Source: Candidatus Zixiibacteriota bacterium (GTDB lineage: Bacteria > Zixibacteria > MSB-5A5 > GN15 > PGXB01). Taken from it: DNA of 52,002 nt. Positions 23,240 to 32,024 of the stretch are shown piece by piece. The notes beneath the pieces were generated by a model. The model was given only the letters and a program-made list of their open reading frames with translations. It did no database searches and was not told the origin of the DNA. Each line of letters begins with the position of its first letter. Within the stretch, counting starts at the first letter, position 1. The stretch covers positions 1 through 52,002 of the forward strand of contig JAFGTT010000016.1 in assembly GCA_016933955.1 (NCBI GenBank), in the 5' to 3' direction. A program made the position numbers and the translations under genes.

Positions 23240-24259
23240 ATGCGGCATATAGCCGGATTCCTTTTGCATGTTGCGGTGACATCCTGGATTATCATCCTCG
23301 GCCTTGCTTCCTACTCGCCATGCGCCGAGATGTCTCTGATTTTGCCTCCCTTCACTCTATCGGCTGACCCTGTTTCTTCTGGACAGGTCGGCACTCCGAT
23401 AACTCTACACGTGACAATAACCCCTGAGATCCCCTGCGATGAAATTACACTTGAGGTGGTCGAAACCGATCACCTGACCTATACCGGACCGGCTTCGATG
23501 AAAGCCCCCGCTGACTCGGGGAAACCGACTGATTTCATTCTGAAGGTCGTTATCCCTCCCAACGACACCAGCGGTCTTGTGTTTGAAATACGGGGAGGCG
23601 GACGGGGCCAGACGGCCAAGACCTATTGGGTAACGGTTGGCGATTCCGTGGTGAGTTTCCCCGGAAATCCGCGGCTATCTCCCACACCTGTTGAAGGTTC
23701 CGATCCCATAGGCGGAAAGTCGATCGAATCACACCCGAAAAGGCGGGTCACTATCGGCTATTACGACTCCACCGGTAATTTTGTTGCCACAAAGATCACC
23801 AAGTATAACGCCGACGGCGAAGCACAAAACACTCAGGCGCTTCCTGAACCTCAAAACCCCGATTGGCGGATGTCCGATACCGGACAAATGCATGCTATGG
23901 AGCAGGAACCATTGCTGATGCAAGACCGGCAGGTTTTCATCCTTGACAATGAAATCTGGTGCCGATACCGGGGCGAAATGGAATTTAAACGGGTTGACTC
24001 GTTATCACAGCCAAAACTACAACAATGGTTTGATTCACTTCAAGCGCACGATATGTCGGCCGATTTCAATGTTATTCTGGATCTTCGTAATATAGAGAAT
24101 TACGACACAGCCCGCAAAGTCTTGAAAAATCTGGTGCCGCTGTTACCGGCTGGGTACTTTCGAGCCGCAACCTCTGGCGCTGTCCTAAAACAATTGCGGG
24201 AGTCGGGTATTAAAGTATTACCGTATCCGAAATTCCCTGCTGAGAAAGACAGCAATTGA
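23240..24259 (+). CDS. Secreted protein of unknown function
   Basis: A 339-residue protein with an N-terminal signal peptide (AGFLLHVAVTSWIIILGLAS, cleavage likely near SPCAEM). Residues about 35-140 look like an Ig/CARDB-type beta domain (SSGQVGTPITLHVTITPEIP, then ILKVVIPPNDTSGLVFEIRG). A linker region and a C-terminal alpha/beta part follow. I do not recognise the family. The ATG at 23240 puts the signal peptide at the very start; an in-frame TTG at 23210 adds ten residues. About 250 bases of AT-rich, gene-free DNA precede it. It may be envelope-associated. Confidence 0.65.
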   Translation: MRHIAGFLLHVAVTSWIIILGLASYSPCAEMSLILPPFTLSADPVSSGQVGTPITLHVTITPEIPCDEITLEVVETDHLTYTGPASMKAPADSGKPTDFILKVVIPPNDTSGLVFEIRGGGRGQTAKTYWVTVGDSVVSFPGNPRLSPTPVEGSDPIGGKSIESHPKRRVTIGYYDSTGNFVATKITKYNADGEAQNTQALPEPQNPDWRMSDTGQMHAMEQEPLLMQDRQVFILDNEIWCRYRGEMEFKRVDSLSQPKLQQWFDSLQAHDMSADFNVILDLRNIENYDTARKVLKNLVPLLPAGYFRAATSGAVLKQLRESGIKVLPYPKFPAEKDSN

Positions 24260-24345
24260 CTCGATGTTTATATACTCGGGCATCCGGAAATACTTGATTG
24301 TAACTACCCGTAATGAAAAAAGGCCAAGAAAGGAGTCAGGTCATT

Positions 24346-24771
24346 ATGCCTCACGCATCTATTATCAAAGGATATTCAGAGTTTCCGGTACTATTGGTAT
24401 TCTTTACCTTGTTGCTGCTTTCCTGTGATACAAAGAAGAATAATTCAAATAGCAACGATAAATACGATGACAGGAATCTCTCTGTCGCTCCACCCGCAAA
24501 ATACGAAGGTATCATACGAGATATCGACATAAAGGTGGAAAAACTGCCACAAGGGTGGAATATCAGTCTGAAAAATAACTTATGGGCATCAGAATTATAT
24601 GTATGGTTTGATAACCGATTTCAGGGGACCATAGAACGAGCTAATGAGTACCGTGAAAAATATGTTTGGAAAACCTTCTTTACGCCGACACCCGTCAAAA
24701 GAGTGATAGTCGGGGTTATAGATTCACCTTATGATAAGGACATAGGAAGAGCTTGGTACAAGGACATATAA
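24346..24771 (+). CDS. Small lipoprotein, unknown
   Basis: A 141-residue protein with a lipoprotein signal: a hydrophobic stretch LLVFFTLLLLSC whose last residue would be the lipidated Cys, followed by an Asn/Ser-rich linker. The mature part is short, with aromatic strands (SELYVWFDNRFQG, KRVIVGVIDSPYD) but no family signature. I chose ATG 24346, which has AAGGAG 10 bases upstream; an in-frame ATG at 24313 lacks a ribosome site. It follows the unknown secreted protein in the same direction and may be co-expressed with it. Confidence 0.6.
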   Translation: MPHASIIKGYSEFPVLLVFFTLLLLSCDTKKNNSNSNDKYDDRNLSVAPPAKYEGIIRDIDIKVEKLPQGWNISLKNNLWASELYVWFDNRFQGTIERANEYREKYVWKTFFTPTPVKRVIVGVIDSPYDKDIGRAWYKDI

Positions 24772-24995
24772 TAAAAGGTAAATAGAAGGGTATAGAGCCT
24801 GCAAAAATTTCGGCCAAGGAATATAAAAATTCATATTATGGGGAATAAAGTCCTTTCATTAATGACGACGAGTATGTTATAACTGTGAATATATGTCCTG
24901 TGCACTCAGCATTCCGCTTGGCAGGATGATAGACTTTAATTAAAATGGCAAATAATATAGGTCCCCTGTATATACCATACGCCTCCCAAAATTAT

Positions 24996-26009
24996 TTATG
25001 CATTCTCCTTACCCTGATCGTGGGATTGTGGTTTAGGTAAGGCGATTCGGCGCTTCTTGGGTGGGTGAATTCGTGGATATACAATCATCAGCCGGTACAT
25101 TACCCAGGCAGAATTTAATACAATGAAAAATAATAGGGTGAAATCTCGCAAATATATGTGTGTTCTCACAACTTCTTGTTGATATGTATTGAACTGACCA
25201 TACCTAGCACTCCCGAGGTACAGCAGATCACCCACACCGAAGAATAAAACGATGGATATTACTACCACGGTGAAGTAGCAACCAACGATCGTCACGCGTG
25301 TTCCACGTGGATAATTATGCGCAGTATCCCCCTCAATGAAAAGCATCAGCCTATACATTCCCTGTAAAAGAGCACAACCAAGTAACGTATATAAAATAAT
25401 GTCTTTCCAGTACTCCAGGAACGCATTTAATTGCCATAGCGACGGCAACACGGGACTTGGCCCGACATATGTATGGACGGCTCTGTAAAATCCGAAGCAG
25501 GCAAGCGCCAGCAGAAAACATGCCACCACCCAGTCTGAAAGTAAACCGGCATATTTATCATGAATACGTCTGATAGTGTATCTGTATAGCAAATGAAGAC
25601 AAAGAACCAAAAAGAGAAAGACCAAAGTATGCTCCAAAAACGAAGCAAACGGTAGTTCTTGGAAGATTCCCACGACGTACGCAAGATAAAGCGTCACAAG
25701 CGTATAGACAATTTCTACCTTAACCTCCTCCTTTGGCGGTTTGGATATAGATCCAACGCCATAAATAAAACTGAAAAAGACTATGGCTATTGCGGAAGGA
25801 AGAATAAGGGCCAGTGGCAGCATCATTTTGTAAGTCGGCCAACTGAAGTGATCGACCTTATGAAAGTAATATTCGGCGAGGAATTTTTCAAGTAATAAAA
25901 AGCCTATTAACACAGCATATACGATGGATACGACCAACCGGGATTTTGACGTATCAACCGGGATTCGAGTCTTTGCCATTTCCCCAAAGGCACCGTGAGC
26001 CTTAGCCAT
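24996..26009 (-). CDS. Multi-pass membrane protein, unknown
   Basis: A 337-residue protein with about eight hydrophobic segments, e.g. VVSIVYAVLIGFLLLEKFLA, MLPLALILPSAIAIVFFSF, VFLFLVLCLHLLY and FTVVVISIVLFFGVGDLLYL, and a basic C-terminal tail. No catalytic or transport motif is evident and I do not recognise a family. Inner-membrane location is clear from composition. It is convergent with the lipoprotein gene; the nearest gene beyond its start is another minus-strand membrane protein 347 bases away. Confidence 0.6.
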   Translation of the reverse strand: MAKAHGAFGEMAKTRIPVDTSKSRLVVSIVYAVLIGFLLLEKFLAEYYFHKVDHFSWPTYKMMLPLALILPSAIAIVFFSFIYGVGSISKPPKEEVKVEIVYTLVTLYLAYVVGIFQELPFASFLEHTLVFLFLVLCLHLLYRYTIRRIHDKYAGLLSDWVVACFLLALACFGFYRAVHTYVGPSPVLPSLWQLNAFLEYWKDIILYTLLGCALLQGMYRLMLFIEGDTAHNYPRGTRVTIVGCYFTVVVISIVLFFGVGDLLYLGSARYGQFNTYQQEVVRTHIYLRDFTLLFFIVLNSAWVMYRLMIVYPRIHPPKKRRIALPKPQSHDQGKENA

Positions 26010-26356
26010 TACACGTCATCCCTTTGTTCATCAGGTTGAACCTACGAATTAATTTTGAAATTCGATAAATAGAGAATGGCTTCATTACTGCGTTTCTGCA
26101 ATGTCCCTGCCCATGGTTGAGCCACCATGGAAAAACGCCCGTTTAACCGAGATTGAAATATAAATCAGGAAAAGATTTTTGAGATTCCACAACTATCCAA
26201 TAGCAAAATCCCAATAGATTTATATCCTTACCTCTCAATATCCTCCTTATAAAGCGTAAATAGCGCTTCCCGGTCAATCTTATAAAATGACACTGCATGA
26301 GACAATGCCGCTTATCCCAATTAACCGACACCAAATCTTTCTTTAGTACGATATTC
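26010..26356. other. Gene-free stretch
   Basis: Nothing supportable is seen. A minus-strand open frame at 26143-26409 has no ribosome site or family likeness and runs into the neighbouring gene. Confidence 0.5.
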
Positions 26357-27325
26357 TCAACCGGCCTGAGACTGCGATGAATAAACCCGCAATAACCCGT
26401 TCGCACCATCGATAGCCTGAGAAAAGAATATCCCCATAAATACCAGGTTCACCAGCGCCGGAAGAATACCGACATACGGAATACTGGCCGCCACCGCCAG
26501 AATCGATACCGTCAAACCCAGATTCTCTGACACCGGCGGCGATTGTATCCCGGCCGTCTGCACATACCGGTTATAATCCTTGGCCCAGCCATAATAAGCC
26601 TGAAAAACCCAGTACAGATTGAAAAGGGGGATAAACAGGAAACCGACCGCTTTGCCGGGAGTCGTTCGCGGATGGCCCGGCTGGATGGCGGTCCAGAGAC
26701 GATGCACCAGGATAAACAACATCACCGCCACATATATCATTGTAAGAAAAGCCAGAATCCAGAAGGGTACCGCCAGCTCCTCTTCATAATCACTCATAAA
26801 ACCGAAAGCTATGGCGCTGAAAAGCATTGAGGCCCCCGCACCACCGAGGATCGACCCGATATACAGGCCCTTGGAAATAAATTTCGGTCCCCCGCCGGCG
26901 GGCCATTGGTACACCTGTTGCGGGACGGCCGGGGCGGCCCCGGGTTGCGACTGAGCGGATGCCATACTACCGCTCCGATCTCCGGACGCGTAAGCCGCCG
27001 GCCCGGCATACGATGTCTTGGCCATAATCCGGTCCGGGAGTTTAATAAACGCTATCAGTAACAGCACCCAACCCCCGATCCTTAGAAGATCGAAGACATA
27101 TGGAAAACTCCAGTAACCGAAACCGAACATCACAAGGATTTGCACCAAAATAGGTATCGCCACGAATAAGCCAAAACCTATTCCACCCAGCACGGCGCTT
27201 TGGGTCCCCTTGCATTTAATTATAAATATCACGCCGCAGGCCACCGTCAGTAGCCATATTACCCAGAACAGCGATTGAGTCTGAATGAAATCCATTTGCG
27301 CGCCACTCCCATTGTTTGCCACCAC
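26357..27325 (-). CDS. Membrane protein of the DUF4328-like type
   Basis: A 322-residue membrane protein in two halves joined by a Ser/Ala/Pro/Gln-rich linker (about 110-145). The N-terminal half has three or four hydrophobic segments; the C-terminal half has four. The latter contains the recurring motif FIPLFNLYWVFQAYYGWAKD, shared by uncharacterised bacterial membrane proteins often called DUF4328. No enzymatic residues are visible. Function is unknown. The second in-frame ATG (11th codon) is an alternative start. Confidence 0.6.
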   Translation of the reverse strand: MVANNGSGAQMDFIQTQSLFWVIWLLTVACGVIFIIKCKGTQSAVLGGIGFGLFVAIPILVQILVMFGFGYWSFPYVFDLLRIGGWVLLLIAFIKLPDRIMAKTSYAGPAAYASGDRSGSMASAQSQPGAAPAVPQQVYQWPAGGGPKFISKGLYIGSILGGAGASMLFSAIAFGFMSDYEEELAVPFWILAFLTMIYVAVMLFILVHRLWTAIQPGHPRTTPGKAVGFLFIPLFNLYWVFQAYYGWAKDYNRYVQTAGIQSPPVSENLGLTVSILAVAASIPYVGILPALVNLVFMGIFFSQAIDGANGLLRVYSSQSQAG

Positions 27326-27661
27326 CGTATCAGGCCATTGCCCCCCTGATTACAGGGGTGATTGATTTGTTAAGATTAATTCGATATGCGTAACATAATC
27401 TCTGTCAATCATATCTGTCAATCATAAAAAGACCGACGCCCTTTTCGCCTCCTTAAATAATATCTTCAGCCTTATAAAGAAATAACTGCAATTCAAACAT
27501 ATTATACTGTAACTCCAGGTGCCGTAAAATAATTTACAGCCTCCCCGCATTCACCAGAATTTGGATACTACAATATTATCGGACACGGTCAGGAAAGGCC
27601 GGGCCATCTATGAAAATGCCGAGAAATCGAATATAAAACCCTGATTACCTTGATTTTTTGC
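27326..27661. other. Gene-free divergent region
   Basis: This stretch lies between divergent genes and contains no open frame of interest; the MarR promoter begins at 27662. A TCTGTCAATCATA segment is tandemly duplicated at about 27402-27427. Confidence 0.5.
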
Positions 27662-27690
27662 TTGACATTATTGTTTAGCCACTATACAAT
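27662..27690 (+). promoter_or_regulatory. marR-like promoter with overlapping operator (leaderless)
   Basis: TTGACA (27662-27667), 17 bases, then TACAAT (27685-27690) is a near-consensus promoter. A 21-bp dyad, ATTGTTTAGCCACTATACAAT (27670-27690), covers the spacer and -10. The start codon begins 7 bases after the -10, so transcription should start at or next to the ATG and the mRNA is probably leaderless. Confidence 0.7.
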
Positions 27691-27696
27691 ATTTAA

Positions 27697-28152
27697 ATGG
27701 AAAACAGAAAAGATAAACTGGGCGAAGTTCTTCTAAGGATTCTGAACAAGTACGTTGATAACCAGAAAAAGCCGCGTCATTACGGGCTCGAGGAGTTCCT
27801 CTATCCGGCCGAAGTGCATCTGATCACGCTTATCGGACCGAATCCCGGCCTGGGCGTAACAGATCTGGCCAAAAGAGGCGGGGTCACCAGAGGAGCCATA
27901 TCTCAAATGGCCCAAAAACTTGTTAACAAAGGACTTATAACAAAAAAACAAGACCCGGGAAGTGGCACCAGAGTGATTTTTGAACTTACCAATAAAGGCA
28001 AGATCGCTTTCTATTCACACCAGCGTATGCATGACGACGTCGATCGTGAATTGCTTGCCTTTGTCGAATCCCTTCGACCGGAGCAATTCAGGATACTTGT
28101 GCGATTTCTTGATTTATTTGAGCAGGGAATTGATAAAAGAAGTGAAACCTGA
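27697..28152 (+). CDS. MarR-family transcriptional regulator
   Basis: A 151-residue MarR-type protein. The winged helix reads LGVTDLAKRGGVTRGAISQM (about 52-71), then KLVNKGLITKKQDPGSGTRV with the Asp-x-Arg-like wing. Dimerisation helices flank it (LLRILNKYVDN and a long C-terminal helix). The same 21-bp dyad found over its own promoter recurs in inverted orientation before the next gene, so it should repress itself and that small membrane protein. No Shine-Dalgarno is possible given the leaderless start. Confidence 0.85.
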   Translation: MENRKDKLGEVLLRILNKYVDNQKKPRHYGLEEFLYPAEVHLITLIGPNPGLGVTDLAKRGGVTRGAISQMAQKLVNKGLITKKQDPGSGTRVIFELTNKGKIAFYSHQRMHDDVDRELLAFVESLRPEQFRILVRFLDLFEQGIDKRSET

Positions 28153-28167
28153 TATTTTTTTTCTCGT

Positions 28168-28188
28168 ATTGTATAGTAGCTAAACAAT
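28168..28188. promoter_or_regulatory. Second MarR operator
   Basis: ATTGTATAGTAGCTAAACAAT is, apart from the central base, the exact reverse complement of the dyad at 27670-27690. It contains TATAGT as a possible -10 and lies 30 bases before the next start codon. Confidence 0.65.
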
Positions 28189-28218
28189 ATGTTTCATTTT
28201 TAAGAAGGAGGTTCAACG

Positions 28219-28437
28219 ATGAAACGTTACCAGAGAAGGAACAAAGGCTATATGGGCATCGCCATTCTTGCCGTTCTGGCTGTCTTTTTCGCCCTCTACC
28301 TCATCCTGCCCGGAGTCACCTTGTGGCCCATTGGATTGGTGAGTCTGGCGCTGGTCATGATGGTTGTGAGCCATATCCAGGGTGGCAGACATCACGCCAG
28401 AAATTCAATTCAGCCTTTGTCTGATAATTACCGGTGA
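28219..28437 (+). CDS. Small two-TM membrane protein
   Basis: A 72-residue protein with a basic N-terminus (KRYQRRNKG) and two hydrophobic segments, MGIAILAVLAVFFALYLIL and WPIGLVSLALVMMVVSHI, and a His-containing tail. AAGGAGG lies 8 bases upstream. The MarR operator in front and a strong terminator behind make this a simple target of the upstream regulator. The family is not recognised; DUF-type inner-membrane proteins of this size are common. Confidence 0.7.
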   Translation: MKRYQRRNKGYMGIAILAVLAVFFALYLILPGVTLWPIGLVSLALVMMVVSHIQGGRHHARNSIQPLSDNYR

Positions 28438-28461
28438 TGCCGGATGGCACGATCATTGGTT

Positions 28462-28496
28462 AACCGGGGCGAAATTAAAAAATCGCCCCGGTTTTT
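28462..28496 (+). terminator. Rho-independent terminator
   Basis: An 11-bp perfect stem, AACCGGGGCGA (28462-28472) with TCGCCCCGGTT (28483-28493), has a 10-base A-rich loop and ends in GTTTTT. It follows the small membrane protein gene. Confidence 0.85.
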
Positions 28497-28733
28497 CCAT
28501 TATCGCCATTCCAGTATCGTCCCCGACCGCGGAGCACTTGATATCGAATGGCAGCGCTTGAAGATTGACAAAATATCATAAAGTCAATCACAATATCACC
28601 CGGTCCGTTTTTCCGTAAATCAGGACTGCCGGTCCGACTGCTTCCGCACATGATATATTCCATTGACTTCGCGCCATGAATTCCGAATAATACAAAATAT
28701 TCCGACCGTAGACAATAAAGGAAAGAAAAACCT

Positions 28734-29453
28734 ATGCTTAAAACTCTGATCACTTACTTATTTCTGATCATAATGCCCACCAGTACCTTCGCCTGGTGGG
28801 AAACCATCGTTGACACCGTTGAAACCCGCTACCCGAATGGCCAATTGCATCAGCAATACCAGCAGGTAACCTTTGGGGGAAATGAAAAAACCAGCAAAAC
28901 CGGATTCTATCGCTCCTGGTACGAAAATGGCCGTATGGGATGGGATGGTCGGTACACTGGTGATAAAGAATCATGTACCTGGGTTCACTGGGATAGCACC
29001 GGCCGCAGAGTGGAAGAAATATCCTATAAAGCGGGTTTCAAGCATGGCGATCATATTGTCTGGAATCCGAATGGTACCATGAGAACGGCCCTCCATTATC
29101 GACAGGATAAGCTTCATGGATTATGCACCTGGTACACAACCACCAACAACATCAATGGTGAATACAATAATCCCTGTCTTTCGATAGTGGCAAAGCGGTT
29201 TTATGTCGATGGGTTGATGCTGCTTCCTATTCACGATACCACTGATTCTCCCTGCATTGAAGGGCTCGTCGGCGGACAGGAACCCTATCATAATATTGAA
29301 AACGATCTGTGGATTGAATGGAATCTGCAAAATACTGAGTTTTATGTCGGCCGTATGGTCGATGGCAAAAAACATGGTGTCTGGATTCTCTGGACCGCCG
29401 ACGGCGATATGAAACGGGTGGATGTCTATGATCATGGCGTCCCCTCGCCCTGA
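28734..29453 (+). CDS. Secreted MORN-variant repeat protein
   Basis: A 239-residue protein with a signal peptide (LLKTLIT-like start, hydrophobic LFLIIMPTSTFAW) and several MORN_2/YwqK-type repeats. The repeats read RYPNGQLHQQYQQV, GFYRSWYENGRMGWDGRY, GDHIVWNPNGTMRTALHY and GVWILWTADGDMKRVDVYD. Each has the x-Y/W-x-x-N/D-G-x-[ML] core. Such repeats occur in proteins named as antitoxins by homology and in surface proteins; no partner toxin is nearby, so I make no such claim. Probably periplasmic or surface-exposed. Confidence 0.7.
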   Translation: MLKTLITYLFLIIMPTSTFAWWETIVDTVETRYPNGQLHQQYQQVTFGGNEKTSKTGFYRSWYENGRMGWDGRYTGDKESCTWVHWDSTGRRVEEISYKAGFKHGDHIVWNPNGTMRTALHYRQDKLHGLCTWYTTTNNINGEYNNPCLSIVAKRFYVDGLMLLPIHDTTDSPCIEGLVGGQEPYHNIENDLWIEWNLQNTEFYVGRMVDGKKHGVWILWTADGDMKRVDVYDHGVPSP

Positions 29454-29687
29454 TCGATAATTGACAGCAAGCCCGGCTGGTAACAGAGAACACCGGCCAA
29501 CCGCCTTCGATGGACTATCCATATGCAATCCGTAACCATATGAAAATGGTGGTTATTAACCGTTTCACCGGATTATAAAAACCCCGGAGTATTTCCAGCA
29601 AAATTGAACATTTTCGAAATCCGTTTGTTTATCAAAATCGAGATGAGATTTTAAATGTCCTATAAACCAAAATCCGGGAGGATAAAA

Positions 29688-30437
29688 GTGTCGAAAACTA
29701 ATATTTTTGGTCTGGTTGCGGTAGTCATCCTGCTTGGTTTCCCTGCCGGCGAAACCTGGGCTGAATGGTCTGTTGATCTGGAGAGCGGCGTGGCTTTCAC
29801 CGGCTATAATGATGTTCGAATACCCGGACGTGGGGGCACGAATATTTCTCTTTCGGATGACCTTAACTCCGATGCGGCGGGATTCATTCGAGTCCGCCTT
29901 ACCGGAGACCTCAGTGAACGGCAGAAATTATCATTACTTCTGGCCCCCCTACGACTTAAGGCCTCCGGAACGGTGGACCGCGATATTGACTTCAATGGAA
30001 CCCGGTTCGACTCCGGTCTGCCGATAAATTCGCATTACCGCTTTGATTCCTACCGGTTAACCTACCAATACGCTCTTGTCAATTCGGATCGGCTCCGGTT
30101 CGGTCTGGGACTGACAGCTAAAATCCGAGATGCCTCGATCAAACTTACAAACACCGCAGGATCATCGGAAAAAACCAACACCGGATTCGTTCCCCTGATT
30201 AATTTCTCTCTGGATTGGTCATTGGGATCGAATATTGGCCTGCTTCTGGAAGGCGATGCTCTGGCCGCACCGCAGGGTCGGGCCGAGGATGTATTGCTGG
30301 CGGTCCATGGCCGGGCTTCGAACAGACTCGCTTTTAAACTGGGCTACCGGATCCTTGAAGGCGGAGTCGACAATGATGAAGTTTACAATTTCACCTTGAT
30401 ACATTATCTCTCGGCCGGGGTCGTTGTAACCATATAG
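29688..30437 (+). CDS. Probable outer-membrane beta-barrel protein
   Basis: A 249-residue protein with a signal peptide (IFGLVAVVILLGFPAGETWA) and then alternating-polarity strands with aromatic ends, such as WSVDLESGVAFTGYNDV, YRFDSYRLTYQYALV, LRFGLGLTAKIRDASI and VYNFTLIHYLSAGVVVTI. This looks like an 8- to 10-strand barrel. I chose GTG 29688, which has GGGAGG 5-6 bases upstream; an ATG at 29655 lacks one. Family unknown. It is followed by a hairpin that terminates the convergent gene. Confidence 0.65.
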   Translation: MSKTNIFGLVAVVILLGFPAGETWAEWSVDLESGVAFTGYNDVRIPGRGGTNISLSDDLNSDAAGFIRVRLTGDLSERQKLSLLLAPLRLKASGTVDRDIDFNGTRFDSGLPINSHYRFDSYRLTYQYALVNSDRLRFGLGLTAKIRDASIKLTNTAGSSEKTNTGFVPLINFSLDWSLGSNIGLLLEGDALAAPQGRAEDVLLAVHGRASNRLAFKLGYRILEGGVDNDEVYNFTLIHYLSAGVVVTI

Positions 30438-30545
30438 AATCTGGCCTGGTTATGGTCGAAGTAATTCTGTCATTTTGAAGCCCGTAACATCTTGTTCGAC
30501 CCGGTGAGTTCAAATCAAATGAAATGATTTTGTTTCCCGGGCAAA

Positions 30546-30580
30546 TTAAAAACAGCCGGTATCCCCTTGCGATTACCGGC
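30546..30580 (-). terminator. Terminator of the minus-strand lipoprotein gene
   Basis: On the minus strand a 7-bp stem, GCCGGTA and TACCGGC (30574-30580 with 30555-30561), is followed by TGTTTTTAATTT. It lies about 30 bases past the stop of the 30609 gene. Confidence 0.65.
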
Positions 30581-30608
30581 CGCATAATAAACAAACAGGA
30601 TCGACATC

Positions 30609-31493
30609 CTAATTCCGGATTATCTCTGCCTTTGATAGATTAACGACAAGATCATTTATAGCCATCCTGAGCGAATTTACCGCCACTTCCTGCTTTCTGG
30701 TGGCCGTATTAAGGCCGGGCATTGCCTTAATATCATCTTCGTACACCTCGGCTTTGCCCTGCCAGACAACCTCACCTGTCATGGTGTTTATCAATTGCAG
30801 GTCCAGCTGAGTATGCCACTCGATCTTGCGTTTACCAGTACTCTCAATCCATGATCCAAGGAGAAGCCCCGTTGATGTAGCCAGACTTATGGCCAGCGGA
30901 TTTGTCTTGACTTCCTCGAAACCATATGCCTTGGTTTCCGTTTTTGTCGTCATTATGGCTACTGGTATGCCCAGCCCCAAAGCCAGTCCACCCCCGAATA
31001 ACATCTGTCGTCCGAAACTCTGGTTATAATAACCGTAAAAATGCCCTATTTCCCCCGTCAGGACGACATCAATATGCTCCGCCGCCAGGCTATCAAGCAT
31101 CCCTTGTTCCAATCTTGATGATTCTTTATCGCCCAGTGTTATTTTATCAAACGCATGCGAATATTCAAGGTGCTTCACCAGCATTTTGGAAATATCTTCC
31201 GCCACCCGGTTCCCGAAATCCCGATCATAGGTATAATCGCCCACATCGGTCCCACCGGCTTCCTTTCTGGCCGATACCACTTTCTCGATATCATTGCGAT
31301 TATCCTCAAGAATCAGCACCGCGACATTCAGCGGCTTCTGACTTGCGGCCTGCATTATGGTGCGGTCCGTCAGGGGATATTTAAGATTATAATGGCAACC
31401 GGCTAAAAATGTCACGACCAGGGTTATCACCAGAAAGACCCTCCACACCGGCCGGATTGTTTGTAGCTGTAAATCTGTTGTCACGGTTTTCAT
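30609..31493 (-). CDS. Lipoprotein, unknown family
   Basis: A 294-residue lipoprotein: hydrophobic VFLVITLVVTFLAGC, whose Cys is the lipidation site, then a soluble domain. Strands such as LNVAVLILEDNR and IDVVLTGEIGHFYGYYN, with LDLQLINTMTGEVVWQGKAE near the end, resemble the CsgG/LpoB-like fold in which secreted lipoproteins assemble with outer-membrane partners. A glycine-rich hydrophobic stretch (MLFGGGLALGLGIPVAI) lies in the middle. The start at 31493 has GGAG 8 bases upstream; the ATG 15 bases earlier overlaps that ribosome site. Assignment beyond lipoprotein is tentative. Confidence 0.65.
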   Translation of the reverse strand: MKTVTTDLQLQTIRPVWRVFLVITLVVTFLAGCHYNLKYPLTDRTIMQAASQKPLNVAVLILEDNRNDIEKVVSARKEAGGTDVGDYTYDRDFGNRVAEDISKMLVKHLEYSHAFDKITLGDKESSRLEQGMLDSLAAEHIDVVLTGEIGHFYGYYNQSFGRQMLFGGGLALGLGIPVAIMTTKTETKAYGFEEVKTNPLAISLATSTGLLLGSWIESTGKRKIEWHTQLDLQLINTMTGEVVWQGKAEVYEDDIKAMPGLNTATRKQEVAVNSLRMAINDLVVNLSKAEIIRN

Positions 31494-31508
31494 AGCCAAG
31501 CTCCTCAT

Positions 31509-32024
31509 TTACATTGGTTGCCCACATAGTCAATTACGACAGCCCTGCAACAGGCCGCCAATTACCTGAAACATCTGTTTTTATTTTCTCTTATAGAAGA
31601 CTCAAAAAGCTGGTTTTTTTTATTGCCGCGAATATACAAAAATTGCCATGATTGGTAAAGAAATAAATATTTAGTCGTACAGGATTTATCTGATTTTGCC
31701 TCGAAGCCTCAGGTGAATCTGTCGGGTTCCATCAGTTAAAAATCACGCCGATTGCCCGATTGTCCATAACTCCATGCCAAACAACGCATTGGATCATTAT
31801 ATGGACTGGCCTCTGCGAACCGGCCCTGTCATAAAGCGATCCGGGAAAATGACCCGTAAATTCTATTTCAGAATAAGAGATTCGAGTATAAAAAATCTTT
31901 GCCATAAACATCCCCTTCTAATTAATTTCAGCCGACTATTTCAGGTTGATTACCTGCTGGAAAATTGGATGATGGCCGGCCCATGACGTCATTATATTGA
32001 ATTGATGACATGAGGATTTAGACA
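31509..32024. other. Gene-free region between divergent genes
   Basis: About 500 bases with no convincing gene. A 70-codon frame at 31774-31986 has neither ribosome site nor family likeness. A run of eight T follows GCTGG at 31612-31620 without a strong stem. Confidence 0.5.

Noticed and set aside
26143-26409. 88-codon minus-strand ORF
   Set aside because: Runs into the 3' part of the DUF4328-like gene in another frame and lacks a ribosome site.
31774-31986. 70-codon ORF between divergent genes
   Set aside because: No ribosome site, mixed composition, no recognisable family.
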